Positions 53,585 through 61,104 of a stretch of DNA of 64,000 nt are shown in pieces. Every line of letters begins with the position of its first letter. The first letter of the stretch is position 1. Position numbers and translations under genes: made by a program. A model generated the notes under the pieces. That model was given only the letters and a program-made list of their open reading frames with translations, did not search any database and was not told the DNA's origin. Source of the stretch: Chitinophaga nivalis (GTDB lineage: Bacteria > Bacteroidota > Bacteroidia > Chitinophagales > Chitinophagaceae); contig NZ_JAPDNR010000001.1 in assembly GCF_025989125.1 (NCBI RefSeq), positions 4,322,301 to 4,386,300 of the forward strand, in the 5' to 3' direction.

Positions 53585-53752
53585 TTAGCAGATGTCAGAA
53601 ACCGGGCAGATGAAACATCTGGTCAACTTTGTGGGGAGACCGGTTGGAGGAAGAGGAAGTAAACCACCATTCAAAGTAGTTTTTTCGCTGGCATTGAGGT
53701 CTGCGATTTTGATTTTGCCAAGATTGAGTTTTTTTGTCTGTTTCTTTTTCAT
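53585..53752 (-). CDS. Lanthipeptide-like RiPP precursor 1
   Basis: A 55-residue peptide in the gap between two acyl-CoA synthetase genes, on the opposite strand. The Lys-rich N-terminus (MKKKQTKK) continues as KKLNLGKIKIADLN and ends at LNGG (residues 27-30), a double-glycine-type leader cut site. The remaining 25 residues are a short Pro-rich stretch and KLTRCFICPVSDIC with three cysteines and nearby Ser/Thr. Leader style and Cys/Thr-rich tail match Bacteroidota class I lanthipeptide or GG-leader precursors. It shares the leader and TRC-x2-C pattern with the peptide at 63029. No modification enzymes are seen nearby. Confidence 0.7.
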   Translation of the reverse strand: MKKKQTKKLNLGKIKIADLNASEKTTLNGGLLPLPPTGLPTKLTRCFICPVSDIC

Positions 53753-53816
53753 GTAAATAGAATTTGGGTGTTTACGATAAGTTAACTCCTTAATTTACTG
53801 AAAATGGGAAGGGAAT

Positions 53817-53840
53817 AAAATCACGTAAAAGGGTGATTTT
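53817..53840. promoter_or_regulatory. Inverted repeat in the RiPP/ligase divergent region
   Basis: AAAATCAC and GTGATTTT separated by 8 nt (53817-53840), 65 bp upstream of the precursor start and 128 bp before the ligase start. A possible regulator site; no match to a known factor. Confidence 0.3.
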
Positions 53841-53967
53841 GCATTGATGTTATCAAGTGATGAAAAATAACCACAGTATCCGGTAATGAATAAATAGTCC
53901 GGGTAGCGCCGATCGTGCCTGCCGGATGATGTGCCCTAGGTTAACACCATTAAAACAACTGTTTGTT

Positions 53968-55515
53968 ATGCTCAACTTATCCGCAATCCTGGAAAGCAGT
54001 GCCGGTAGATATCCGCAAAAGCCTGCCTTTACCTTCAATGACACCGTATTTACGTATGAACAAATCAATGGGGAAGCCAATCGTATTGCCAACGGCCTAC
54101 GGCATACGGGTATACAACCTGGTGATAAAGTAGCGCTGAGTTGCCCCAACCATCCTTATTTTCCCATCATTTATTTTGGTATCCTGAAAGCCGGGGCGGT
54201 AGTCGTGCCGGTGAATATCCTGCTGAAACGCGATGAAATAGCCTATCAGCTGCGCGACAGTGATGCCAAAGCTTTTTGTTGTTTTGTAGGCTCTCCGGAG
54301 CTACCCATGGGCCAATACGGCTGGGATGCTTTTAACCAGACCCCTGGCTGCGCGCATTTTTTTATGATCATGCCTTTGATAGCGATGCCGTCGCCTATTG
54401 AAGGAGCTGATACCATTGCGGCGCTCGTAGCCGGACAGCCACCCTTGTTTGATAGTGTGCAGACAACCGCAGAAGATACCGCTGCGATCATCTACACCTC
54501 CGGCACTACGGGGCAGCCCAAAGGAGCGGAGCTGACACATGCCAACCTGCTGTTGAATACGATGCTGGCAGTGGATATACTGGAGCTGCAGCCAAAAGAT
54601 ACCCAGCTGGTAGCGATGCCGTTGTTCCACATCTTTGCCATGACGGTACAAATGAATGCCGGTATTTACCGGGGTATACATAGTGTACTGGTGCCCCGTT
54701 TCGATGCCGCAGTAGCCGTGAGTCTCATGCTCCGGCATAAAATATCTGTTTTTGTAGGTGTACCTACCATGTTCTGGGGTTTGTTACACTATCCCATAGA
54801 AGCAGACCAGTTAGCGGCACTGGCCGGTGGTTTGCGCCGGTGTGCCTGCGGCGGCGCTTCTTTACCGGTACAGGTGCTGCAGGATTTTGAGGCCCGCTTC
54901 AACGCCTCTATCCTGGAAGGATATGGGATGAGTGAAGGCGCCCCCATCGTTACCTTCAACTACTTCGAATTTGGCCGTAAGCATGGCTCCATTGGTATTC
55001 CGGCTACCGGCATCAGTGTAAAGGTGGTCGACGAACAGGGGAATGCCCTACCTGCCGGTGAAAAAGGAGAGCTTTGGTACCGGGGCCACAACGTGATGAA
55101 AGGATATTATGGCAAACCCGCGGAAACCGCTGCTGCTGTTACAGATGGCTGGATGCATTCCGGTGATATCGCTGTGATGGATGAAGATGGTTTCTACTAC
55201 ATTGTTGATCGCCTGAAAGACCTGATTATCCGGGGTGGTAAAAACGTATATCCGAGAGAGGTAGAAGAGGTGATGATGAAACATGCGGCCGTTTCACTGG
55301 TGGCAGTAGTAGGTGTGCCCTGTGAAAAAATGGGGGAGGAAATCAAAGCGTTTGTGGTATTGAAACCGGATGCGGTGGCAACAGCCGAAGAAATTATTGC
55401 CTGGACCAAAGAAGAAATCGCTGTCTTCAAATATCCGCGTTATGTGGAAGTCGTAACGTCTTTACCCACTACAGCCAGTGGTAAGATTCTGAAAAAAGAT
55501 TTACGGCACGCCTGA
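53968..55515 (+). CDS. AMP-dependent acyl-CoA ligase
   Basis: A 515-residue ANL-family ligase starting at ATG 53968 (MLNLSAILESSAGRYP); an upstream frame to 53926 is not signal-like or conserved. ATP motif AAIIYTSGTTGQPKGAELTH, then ILEGYGMSEGAPIV, and the C-terminal DRLKDLIIRGGKNVYPREVE and SGKILKKDLR (catalytic Lys). It is closer to the short fatty-acid/benzoate-CoA ligase branch than to FadD15. It is divergent from RiPP precursor 1 and followed by the TetR-B gene with its own promoter. Confidence 0.95.
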   Translation: MLNLSAILESSAGRYPQKPAFTFNDTVFTYEQINGEANRIANGLRHTGIQPGDKVALSCPNHPYFPIIYFGILKAGAVVVPVNILLKRDEIAYQLRDSDAKAFCCFVGSPELPMGQYGWDAFNQTPGCAHFFMIMPLIAMPSPIEGADTIAALVAGQPPLFDSVQTTAEDTAAIIYTSGTTGQPKGAELTHANLLLNTMLAVDILELQPKDTQLVAMPLFHIFAMTVQMNAGIYRGIHSVLVPRFDAAVAVSLMLRHKISVFVGVPTMFWGLLHYPIEADQLAALAGGLRRCACGGASLPVQVLQDFEARFNASILEGYGMSEGAPIVTFNYFEFGRKHGSIGIPATGISVKVVDEQGNALPAGEKGELWYRGHNVMKGYYGKPAETAAAVTDGWMHSGDIAVMDEDGFYYIVDRLKDLIIRGGKNVYPREVEEVMMKHAAVSLVAVVGVPCEKMGEEIKAFVVLKPDAVATAEEIIAWTKEEIAVFKYPRYVEVVTSLPTTASGKILKKDLRHA

Positions 55516-55556
55516 TGCAGGTGTTTTTTTGTAGTAAACAGTACGTGGCATTTTCA

Positions 55557-55587
55557 TTTGGAACAATCGGTTTAAATTGTATCTTTG
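55557..55587 (+). promoter_or_regulatory. Promoter and operator of TetR gene B
   Basis: -33 TTTG (55557-55560), 19-bp spacer, -7 TATCTTTG (55580-55587), 4 bp before the ATG at 55592. The spacer contains site B0 (55560-55573), which reads AAACCGATTGTTCC on the minus strand and so keeps one full half of the CGGAACGATTGTTCCG dyad. Same layout as TetR gene A. Confidence 0.7.
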
Positions 55588-55591
55588 TGTC

Positions 55592-56170
55592 ATGCCACGT
55601 AATAAAGCGTTTGACATAGATCATAAATTAACGGTAGCGCGGGATCTCTTCTGGAAGAAGGGATACCATGCCACTTCCATGCACGACCTGGTGGATGTGC
55701 TGGAACTGAACCGGAGCAGTATTTATGATACCTATGGTAATAAACATACGCTGTTCCTCACGTGTCTGACCAACTATGCCCGGCAGAAGACAAATGAATA
55801 CCGGGAAGCCGGTAAGGGAGCAATGACGGCCATCGCGGCGTTGGAAGATATCATTCGTAATGTTGTAAAGCATATCCAGACAGATGACAAATCCTGTATG
55901 ATGATCAAAACCACTTTTGAACTGGCAGGGGAAGATGCGGATGTGCGGGATGTTATCCGGCGGCATGGGCTGGAGCTGGAAGGCATTTTTGTAGCGCTGA
56001 TCAAAGCCGCGCAGGTGGCTGGAGATGTGGTGCAGGTAAAAGATCCGCACGTCCTGGCGCGGTTTATATTGTCTTCCTTAAGTGGTTTCTGGCAACAGGC
56101 GCTGGTATACCGCAGCCGTAAACAGCTGCAGGAGTCGGCTGATTTTTTAATGACTGTGATAAAGGGATAA
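55592..56170 (+). CDS. TetR/AcrR family repressor B
   Basis: A 192-residue regulator from ATG 55592 (MPRNKAFDIDHKL). The helix-turn-helix is TSMHDLVDVLELNRSSIYDT, near-identical in outline to TetR A, and both carry KKGYHATSM and IYDTYGNK-type sequences. The ligand domain is helical with a Cys in DDKSCMMIKTTFELAG. The likely operator is the 16-bp palindrome CGGAAC-GATT-GTTCCG, found in its promoter in weaker form and at 56189, 56289, 56912 and 57447. The targets are then the two SnoaL-like genes. Confidence 0.93.
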   Translation: MPRNKAFDIDHKLTVARDLFWKKGYHATSMHDLVDVLELNRSSIYDTYGNKHTLFLTCLTNYARQKTNEYREAGKGAMTAIAALEDIIRNVVKHIQTDDKSCMMIKTTFELAGEDADVRDVIRRHGLELEGIFVALIKAAQVAGDVVQVKDPHVLARFILSSLSGFWQQALVYRSRKQLQESADFLMTVIKG

Positions 56171-56188
56171 TATTTTTTTGCATGAATC

Positions 56189-56204
56189 CGGAACGATTGT
56201 TCCG
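56189..56204. promoter_or_regulatory. Orphan TetR-B operator (site B1)
   Basis: CGGAAC-GATT-GTTCCG, a perfect palindrome 18 bp after the TetR-B stop, preceded by TATTTTTTTG as in the target promoters. No coding gene follows. Confidence 0.75.
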
Positions 56205-56288
56205 CATAGGAAATGTGGTATTGCTTTCCTCTTGGAAACGTATAGCCATGATAGTGAGGTGTACCGGGTGGGTGCTTTTTTTTGTCGT

Positions 56289-56312
56289 AATCCGGAACGG
56301 GTGTTCCGGATT
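56289..56312. promoter_or_regulatory. Extended TetR-B-like palindrome (site B2)
   Basis: AATCCGGAAC-GGGT-GTTCCGGATT, a perfect dyad 24 bp long containing the CCGGAAC/GTTCCGG half-sites but with a different centre. Upstream lies a T-rich tract as in the other sites. Confidence 0.6.
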
Positions 56313-56354
56313 GGGATGGTACGGCCCTGCATGCCTGATCAGCTGTTTTAAATC

Positions 56355-56760
56355 GATTTGTATATAGGTAGATGATAAAAGCGTATCTATAGCATCGGTT
56401 GCTCATCTGCATAAAATCAGATTTGTATAGGAAGATGATAAAAGCGTATCTATAATATCGGTTGCTCATCTGCATAAAATCAGATTTGTATAGGAAGATG
56501 ATAAAAGCGTATCTATAATATCGGTTGCTCATCTGCATAAAATCAGATTTGTATAGATAGATGATAAAAGCGTATCTATAATATCGGTTGCTCATCTGCA
56601 TAAAATCAGATTTGTATAGATAGATGATAAAAGCGTATCTGTAATATCGGTTGCTCATCTGCATAAAATCAGATTTGTATAGGTAGATGATAAAAGCGTA
56701 TCTATAGTATTAGTTACTCATCTGCATAAAAGATTTGTATGCAGGTAGATGATAAAAGTA
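56355..56760. repeat. 63-bp tandem repeat, about 6.4 copies
   Basis: Units begin with GATTTGTAT at 56355, 56420, 56483, 56546, 56609, 56672 and 56732: the first is 65 bp, the next four exactly 63, the sixth 60, the seventh partial. Units 2-5 are near identical. Each unit has TATAGRTA and TATCTRTA separated by 13 nt, able to form a hairpin, and changes between units are often wobble-compatible. Each carries the near -7 box CAGATTTG. Confidence 0.85.
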
Positions 56761-56911
56761 TATAGGGTTGATCATTCATTTCCTGTAGGAATAGGCTGTT
56801 CACCTGCATAAACCAGTAAAACACGAAGTAATGATAACGCAACAGTCAACCAATCGCTGCTGACAAACAAACATAGTAAAGGATAACAAATAATATTTTT
56901 TTACATTAATC

Positions 56912-56927
56912 CGGAACGATTGTTCTG
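56912..56927. promoter_or_regulatory. TetR-B operator before SnoaL gene 1
   Basis: CGGAAC-GATT-GTTCTG, one base off the perfect palindrome, 13 bp before the ATG at 56941, with the same AATATTTTTTT tract upstream as at 57447. Confidence 0.75.
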
Positions 56928-56940
56928 AATAAAAAACCGT

Positions 56941-57351
56941 ATGGAAACAAATACATCGATTCAACAGGTGCTGGAAAAGTTCTTACAAAAATTGCTCGTA
57001 GAAAGAAACGTTCCCGGATTGCTGGAACTGTATGCGGAAAAAGTAGACTGGGATATTCCCGGTAATACGGAAGTGGCGCCCTGGGTAGGCAGTCGTTCTA
57101 CCAAAGCGGAAATAGCGACTTTCTATGAACAGTTGTACGCCGGCCTGGAGCCCATTTCTTTTGATGTAAGGGACCGGTTTTTCCTGGATAACAAAGCCAT
57201 TATTACCGGCAGGGTAGTGTGCCGGATTAAAAAAACGGACAAGATTTTTGATTCCGAATTTACCCTTCATGTCACCATTGAGAATGGATTAATTATCCAA
57301 TACCGCATGCTGGAAGACAGCTATGCCCTGGTAGTGGCAGCCACTGTATAA
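56941..57351 (+). CDS. SnoaL/NTF2-like protein 1
   Basis: A 136-residue protein with the SnoaL-like/ketosteroid-isomerase fold: VLEKFLQKLLVERNVPGLLE (helix pair), YAEKVDWDIPG (first strand with the Asp typical of the family), then RDRFFLDNKAIITGRVV and EFTLHVTIENGLIIQYRM. The protein is nearly identical to its neighbour at 57478 and was formed by tandem duplication. Role unknown: members bind or isomerise small hydrophobic compounds. A TetR-B operator copy lies directly in front, so it is likely induced by the same ligand. Confidence 0.88.
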   Translation: METNTSIQQVLEKFLQKLLVERNVPGLLELYAEKVDWDIPGNTEVAPWVGSRSTKAEIATFYEQLYAGLEPISFDVRDRFFLDNKAIITGRVVCRIKKTDKIFDSEFTLHVTIENGLIIQYRMLEDSYALVVAATV

Positions 57352-57446
57352 CCTCTATGGTGAGATATCCCATTACCGCTTCTCCGGAAGACCGGTGGTA
57401 TCAACAGTCATAGAGAGATAACCAATAATATTTTTTTATACTCATC

Positions 57447-57462
57447 CGGAACGATTGTTCCG
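57447..57462. promoter_or_regulatory. TetR-B operator before SnoaL gene 2
   Basis: CGGAAC-GATT-GTTCCG, perfect, 15 bp before the ATG at 57478. The tract AATATTTTTTT precedes it, as at 56912 and 56189. Confidence 0.78.
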
Positions 57463-57477
57463 AATAAAAACAACACG

Positions 57478-57888
57478 ATGAAAACAAATACATCGATTCA
57501 AGAGGTACTTGAAAAATTCCTGCAAAAACTGATCGTAGAAAGAGACGTTCCCGGATTGCTGGAACTGTATGCAGCAAACGTAGACTGGGATATTCCCGGT
57601 AATACAGCAGTGGCGCCCTGGGTGGGTAGCCGCTCAACGAAAGCGGAAATAGCATCATTCTATGAACAATTGTATACCGCCGTGGAACCCGTTTCTTTAG
57701 ACGTAAGGGATCGGTTCTTCCTGGACAACAAAGCCATTGTTACCGGCAGATTAGCGAGCCGGATTAAAAAGACGAATAAAATTTTTGATTCTGAATTTAC
57801 CCTTCATTTTACCATTGAGAATGGATTAATTATTCAATACCGCATGCTGGAAGATAGCTATGCCCTGGTATTGGCAGCCACCGCATAA
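57478..57888 (+). CDS. SnoaL/NTF2-like protein 2
   Basis: A 136-residue paralogue of the gene at 56941, same length, identical over most positions (NTSIQ-VLEKFLQKL, VDWDIPGNT, RDRFFLDNKAI, NGLIIQYRMLEDSYAL). Differences cluster in the loop after the second helix (ASFYEQLYTAVEPVSLD versus ATFYEQLYAGLEPISFD) and at RLASRIKKTNK. Each copy has its own operator, so they are separately transcribed. This is a young duplication of gene plus promoter. A terminator at 57912 follows. Confidence 0.88.
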   Translation: MKTNTSIQEVLEKFLQKLIVERDVPGLLELYAANVDWDIPGNTAVAPWVGSRSTKAEIASFYEQLYTAVEPVSLDVRDRFFLDNKAIVTGRLASRIKKTNKIFDSEFTLHFTIENGLIIQYRMLEDSYALVLAATA

Positions 57889-57911
57889 CAGGTTATTGTC
57901 AAACACCCATT

Positions 57912-57947
57912 ACCACGCTTCCGGCAAGTATTTACCGGAAGCGTGGT
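57912..57947. terminator. Terminator after SnoaL gene 2
   Basis: 13-bp arms ACCACGCTTCCGG / CCGGAAGCGTGGT with a 10-nt loop, between convergent genes. Confidence 0.8.
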
Positions 57948-57982
57948 GACATCAGCGGTCAGCGTCTATTGCAGGCCCGCAT

Positions 57983-59347
57983 TTAGAAATCAATCTTCAA
58001 TACTTCCCGCCCGGTACGAGTTCCCGTTACCTTTCCTATTTCGCTGTCAAATTCATAGTGGATACCACCATACACCCTGGATATAGCCGCTTCGTTCACC
58101 AGCGCAGTAAAGCTGGAAAAAGAACGGGGCGCAAATCCATCCGGCACTTTCTGCCGGTCGGTGATAGCAAAGTGGCTGCCAAAATTAGCCGTCAGGATAT
58201 GCCCGGCTGCCGCGGAAAAGCTGGCATGGCCGGAAGTATAGGAGGGAAATGGCGGTGTGCCGATCAGGCTATTCCAACCCGGCGCAATACGGGCACGGAT
58301 ATACGTAATAGGCCGGAGCAGGTTATACCGGTATTTGTATTTCCAGCAGATAATGCCGGCGTCATTCAACGCAATACCTACCTGTGCATATAATTTCGCC
58401 GCTGTACCAAGATCGAGATGCTGATCTGTAATCAGCTGACTGGTAATGGCCAGCAGGTGTCCCGGTGGGGTAAAGGTACCGCCGCCATCAGCCCAGTATT
58501 GCGCGATGAGGGTTTTCTCCGGTGTAGGCGTCTGGGAATGCTGATATACCACATAGGCTGCCTGGTAGAATACACTATTGGTATCGGTCGCATAAGCCGG
58601 CGGCGCTATGTTGCCGCTGTCGGTATTACAGCCGGCTACTATCAGCCGGTTTTGCCCCCAATAAGGCAGCATCGCCGATTGAAAGGCCGGTGGTGTGGGT
58701 ACCCACAATCCCGGTCCTACAGGCGGAATATAATCGGCAGGGAAATTATGCAGATAACCGTCTTTACCACCATCTGTAGCAGACCATTGGTACACGGCAT
58801 CCGCTACCTGCTGTCCGAAACTGACGGACCGGCTGATTTCAGCAGCCGGCCGGCCCACGGAAAGACTATCACGGTAAAGTGTTTCCAGGTCTGTGATGAG
58901 GCGCAGGTTATCGGCACTGGCATTCGGAAATAATTGCCGGATAATGGCTGCCAGCGTACTGTTGGCGGCAATGCCCCAGTGATAGGACTTCCCGCGTTCG
59001 GGCAGCGGTACATACTGCAACCCGTTTAACTGTCCCGCCAGGGAAGGGGTTCCTCTCCGGTAGCCCAGGGTAGCCCCATGCAGGGAAATGCCGGTGTAGG
59101 CGATGGCCCGGGCAGCTACCGGCGGACTGAATCCGGGTGTTTCCTTGATGAGTTTTAATTCCAGTTGATACCAGGATACCGGTACTGCGGCATCACCGGC
59201 TGTACCCAGGAACAATGCGGCACTGGCATCGGTAGCTGCCGGCTGTGTGCCGGTAAACGGCGCTTCTTTCCGGCAGGCTGTCAGGCTGCCCAGCAACACC
59301 AGCAGGAACAGGGAGCACCGGCTGAAACATACATGATTTATACGCAT
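57983..59347 (-). CDS. PAP2/vanadium haloperoxidase-like lipoprotein
   Basis: A 454-residue lipoprotein with lipobox LTAC (Cys25). The three phosphate/vanadate motifs of the PAP2/haloperoxidase family are in order: KYRYNLLRPITY (K...RP), PSYTSGHASFSAAAGH (PSxTSGH) and SRVYGGIHYEFDSEIGK (SRxxxGxHxxxD). The length and first half (helical, residues about 40-250) match the vanadium-dependent haloperoxidase-like group of Bacteroidota rather than small phosphatases. It would face the periplasm or surface. It may be a phosphatase; haloperoxidase activity cannot be read from sequence. Monocistronic. Confidence 0.93.
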   Translation of the reverse strand: MRINHVCFSRCSLFLLVLLGSLTACRKEAPFTGTQPAATDASAALFLGTAGDAAVPVSWYQLELKLIKETPGFSPPVAARAIAYTGISLHGATLGYRRGTPSLAGQLNGLQYVPLPERGKSYHWGIAANSTLAAIIRQLFPNASADNLRLITDLETLYRDSLSVGRPAAEISRSVSFGQQVADAVYQWSATDGGKDGYLHNFPADYIPPVGPGLWVPTPPAFQSAMLPYWGQNRLIVAGCNTDSGNIAPPAYATDTNSVFYQAAYVVYQHSQTPTPEKTLIAQYWADGGGTFTPPGHLLAITSQLITDQHLDLGTAAKLYAQVGIALNDAGIICWKYKYRYNLLRPITYIRARIAPGWNSLIGTPPFPSYTSGHASFSAAAGHILTANFGSHFAITDRQKVPDGFAPRSFSSFTALVNEAAISRVYGGIHYEFDSEIGKVTGTRTGREVLKIDF

Positions 59348-59871
59348 GATGTGAATGGTTTAGATGAGTAATAAAAAAACAATGGTTACCAGAACAGGAG
59401 CCTGATACAGGCTGCTGTAGCAACAAAAGGAGACAGCTGGTCAGCAATAAACACGATCGCGCTGATGTGGGTGTATAACAAAAATAACAGGCAGTATAAA
59501 ACAGATCATCTTCCGGAAAAGCTGTGAAGGTGCGGGGTATCACTATCACCGGGGCACAGGTGGCCGGTACATCGTTTTTGCTGCAGGTTTTTCAGGGTGG
59601 TAGTGGAACCAGCTGCGGTATATCTGTTTAAGAAATAATGCTACACATGTACTTGAAATTTGAAGGTTAATAATCAATGCATGCAGGTAACAAAAGTAGT
59701 GTTATCCCGGTAATATAGGGAGGTGCAGAAGCGACATTCTAAAGGGTTATTCCGGACATACCTGTAGGGTTTCAATCAGCCAGTTTCTGCCAGGAAAGTA
59801 AAATCTGGTCTACTGCCCGTTTCCTGAATCGTCTCACCTTTGCCATAGTAAGGAAATAAAAAATACCGAAG
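59348..59871. other. Divergent intergenic region
   Basis: About 520 bases. A -7-like TACTTTTG on the minus strand (complement of 59691-59698) may start the haloperoxidase-like gene, leaving a long leader. CACCTTTG near 59836 is a poor -7 for the DUF2024 gene. No gene or repeat is supported. Confidence 0.35.
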
Positions 59872-60132
59872 ATGAAATTAGCAGTATGGGATACCTATGT
59901 GACCACCAAAGAAGGAGGCCGCATGCATTTTGATATACTGGTCCCGGAAGCCATCACCGATCCGGCTGTCGTATACCAGTATGGCCGGGATTATCTGCAA
60001 TCCCGGCATCAGGAAGGGCAGGAGCTGGCCGCCCGGGAATGCCGCTTTTGTCATGTGGAAGAAGCCACTGCACCCATGGTGGCTGCCATCGGAGAAAAAG
60101 GATACTTTATTGTGGAAATGGAAGGTTGCTGA
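59872..60132 (+). CDS. DUF2024 family protein
   Basis: An 86-residue protein starting MKLAVWDTYVTTKEGGRMHF, the exact opening of DUF2024, followed by DILVPEAITDPAVVYQYGRDYL and CRFCHVEEATAPM with a CxxC and His that could hold a metal. The family is small, soluble and of unknown function. It lies 20 bp before the YggS gene and is probably cotranscribed. Confidence 0.9.
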   Translation: MKLAVWDTYVTTKEGGRMHFDILVPEAITDPAVVYQYGRDYLQSRHQEGQELAARECRFCHVEEATAPMVAAIGEKGYFIVEMEGC

Positions 60133-60152
60133 ACAGCCCACCAGCCACCTAA

Positions 60153-60914
60153 ATGATTGATATGACAACGCTACCCGCTATCACATCCGGCATTGAACAA
60201 CAACTGGCCGGTATACAGGCCCGCATTCGGGCAGCCTGTATCCGTGCCGGCAGAGCGCCGGAAACCGTACAGCTGCTGCTGGCCACCAAAACCGTACCAC
60301 CGGAAAATATCCGGATAGCCGTCATGGCCGGGGTACCGCTGCTGGGAGAAAATAAAGTGCAGGAGCTGAAACAAAAAGCAACCGCACTGCAGGACCTGCC
60401 AATAGCAAAACATTTTATTGGTCACCTGCAATCCAATAAGGTAAAGGAAGTATTAAAGTATGTTACCTGTATTCAATCCATCGATAGCCTCTCTATTGCA
60501 CTGGCGCTGGATAAGCAGCTGCAGGCAACAGACCGTACGCTGGACATCATGGTACAGGTAAATACCTCTTTTGAGTCCAGCAAATTCGGCGTGCCGCCGG
60601 ATCAGGCGCCAGACTTTATCCGCGCACTGAAAGATTTCCCGCAGCTGCGTATAACCGGTCTGATGACCATCGGCCTGCTGGATGCCGCACCGGAAAAAGC
60701 AAGACCTTCTTTCCGGCTGCTGCGCGATCTCAGGGATCAGGTAATCCGGGAACAATTGTTACCAACGGATACCCTGCATCTATCGATGGGTATGAGTAAT
60801 GACCTGGAAATCGCCATTGAAGAAGGCGCTACGATCGTGAGAGTAGGTACCGCCATATTTGGAAAAAGACAATACCCGGATAGTTATTATTGGAATGAAA
60901 GCCAGGGGGGCTAA
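60153..60914 (+). CDS. YggS/PROSC-type PLP-binding protein
   Basis: A 253-residue pyridoxal phosphate homeostasis protein (alanine racemase-like barrel). The cofactor lysine is in LLLATKTVPPENIR. Further family blocks are GENKVQELKQKA, HFIGHLQSNKVKEVLKYV, VNTSFESSKFGVPP, the LSMGMSNDLEIAIEEGATIVR motif split across strands, and GTAIFGKRQY. It probably buffers PLP and has no independent catalytic role. It starts at ATG 60153 (or 60162). Confidence 0.95.
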   Translation: MIDMTTLPAITSGIEQQLAGIQARIRAACIRAGRAPETVQLLLATKTVPPENIRIAVMAGVPLLGENKVQELKQKATALQDLPIAKHFIGHLQSNKVKEVLKYVTCIQSIDSLSIALALDKQLQATDRTLDIMVQVNTSFESSKFGVPPDQAPDFIRALKDFPQLRITGLMTIGLLDAAPEKARPSFRLLRDLRDQVIREQLLPTDTLHLSMGMSNDLEIAIEEGATIVRVGTAIFGKRQYPDSYYWNESQGG

Positions 60915-61019
60915 ACCAAACCAATCAGGTAGTAGCGCCGTTTTTCGCCATGTTTTCATCAGGAAAACGGCCTGCTGCCGCTGTTCGCCATATTTTTTGG
61001 ATACGGGGCCGGTATCAAC

Positions 61020-61044
61020 AAAGGGTACAGTACGTGTACCCTTT
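61020..61044. terminator. Terminator after the YggS gene
   Basis: Inverted repeat AAAGGGTAC / GTACCCTTT with a 7-nt loop, 106 bp after the YggS stop. Confidence 0.6.
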
Positions 61045-61104
61045 CCCGTTATATGATAGTGTTACCTGTATTCATTCACACCCGCAGGTAGTCTGGCCTG
61101 TATA

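Larger units (their letters stand above)
56171..56940. other. Accessory stretch: orphan operators and 63-bp repeats
   Basis: No gene is supported here. It contains an orphan operator-promoter copy (56171-56204), a second operator (56289-56312), a tandem repeat (56355-56760) with decayed edges to about 56814, and the promoter of the first SnoaL gene. A minus-strand frame (55774-56664) runs through the repeats but is not taken as a gene. Confidence 0.6.

Noticed and set aside
55774..56664. Long minus-strand frame with five 21-residue repeats (MQMSNRYYRY type)
   Set aside because: It runs antisense through the TetR-B gene and the 63-bp repeats; the unit length being a multiple of three keeps any frame open. 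No family, no start signal.
56355..56760. CRISPR array or integron attC series
   Set aside because: The whole 63-bp unit is conserved, with no variable spacers, no cas genes or integrase nearby.
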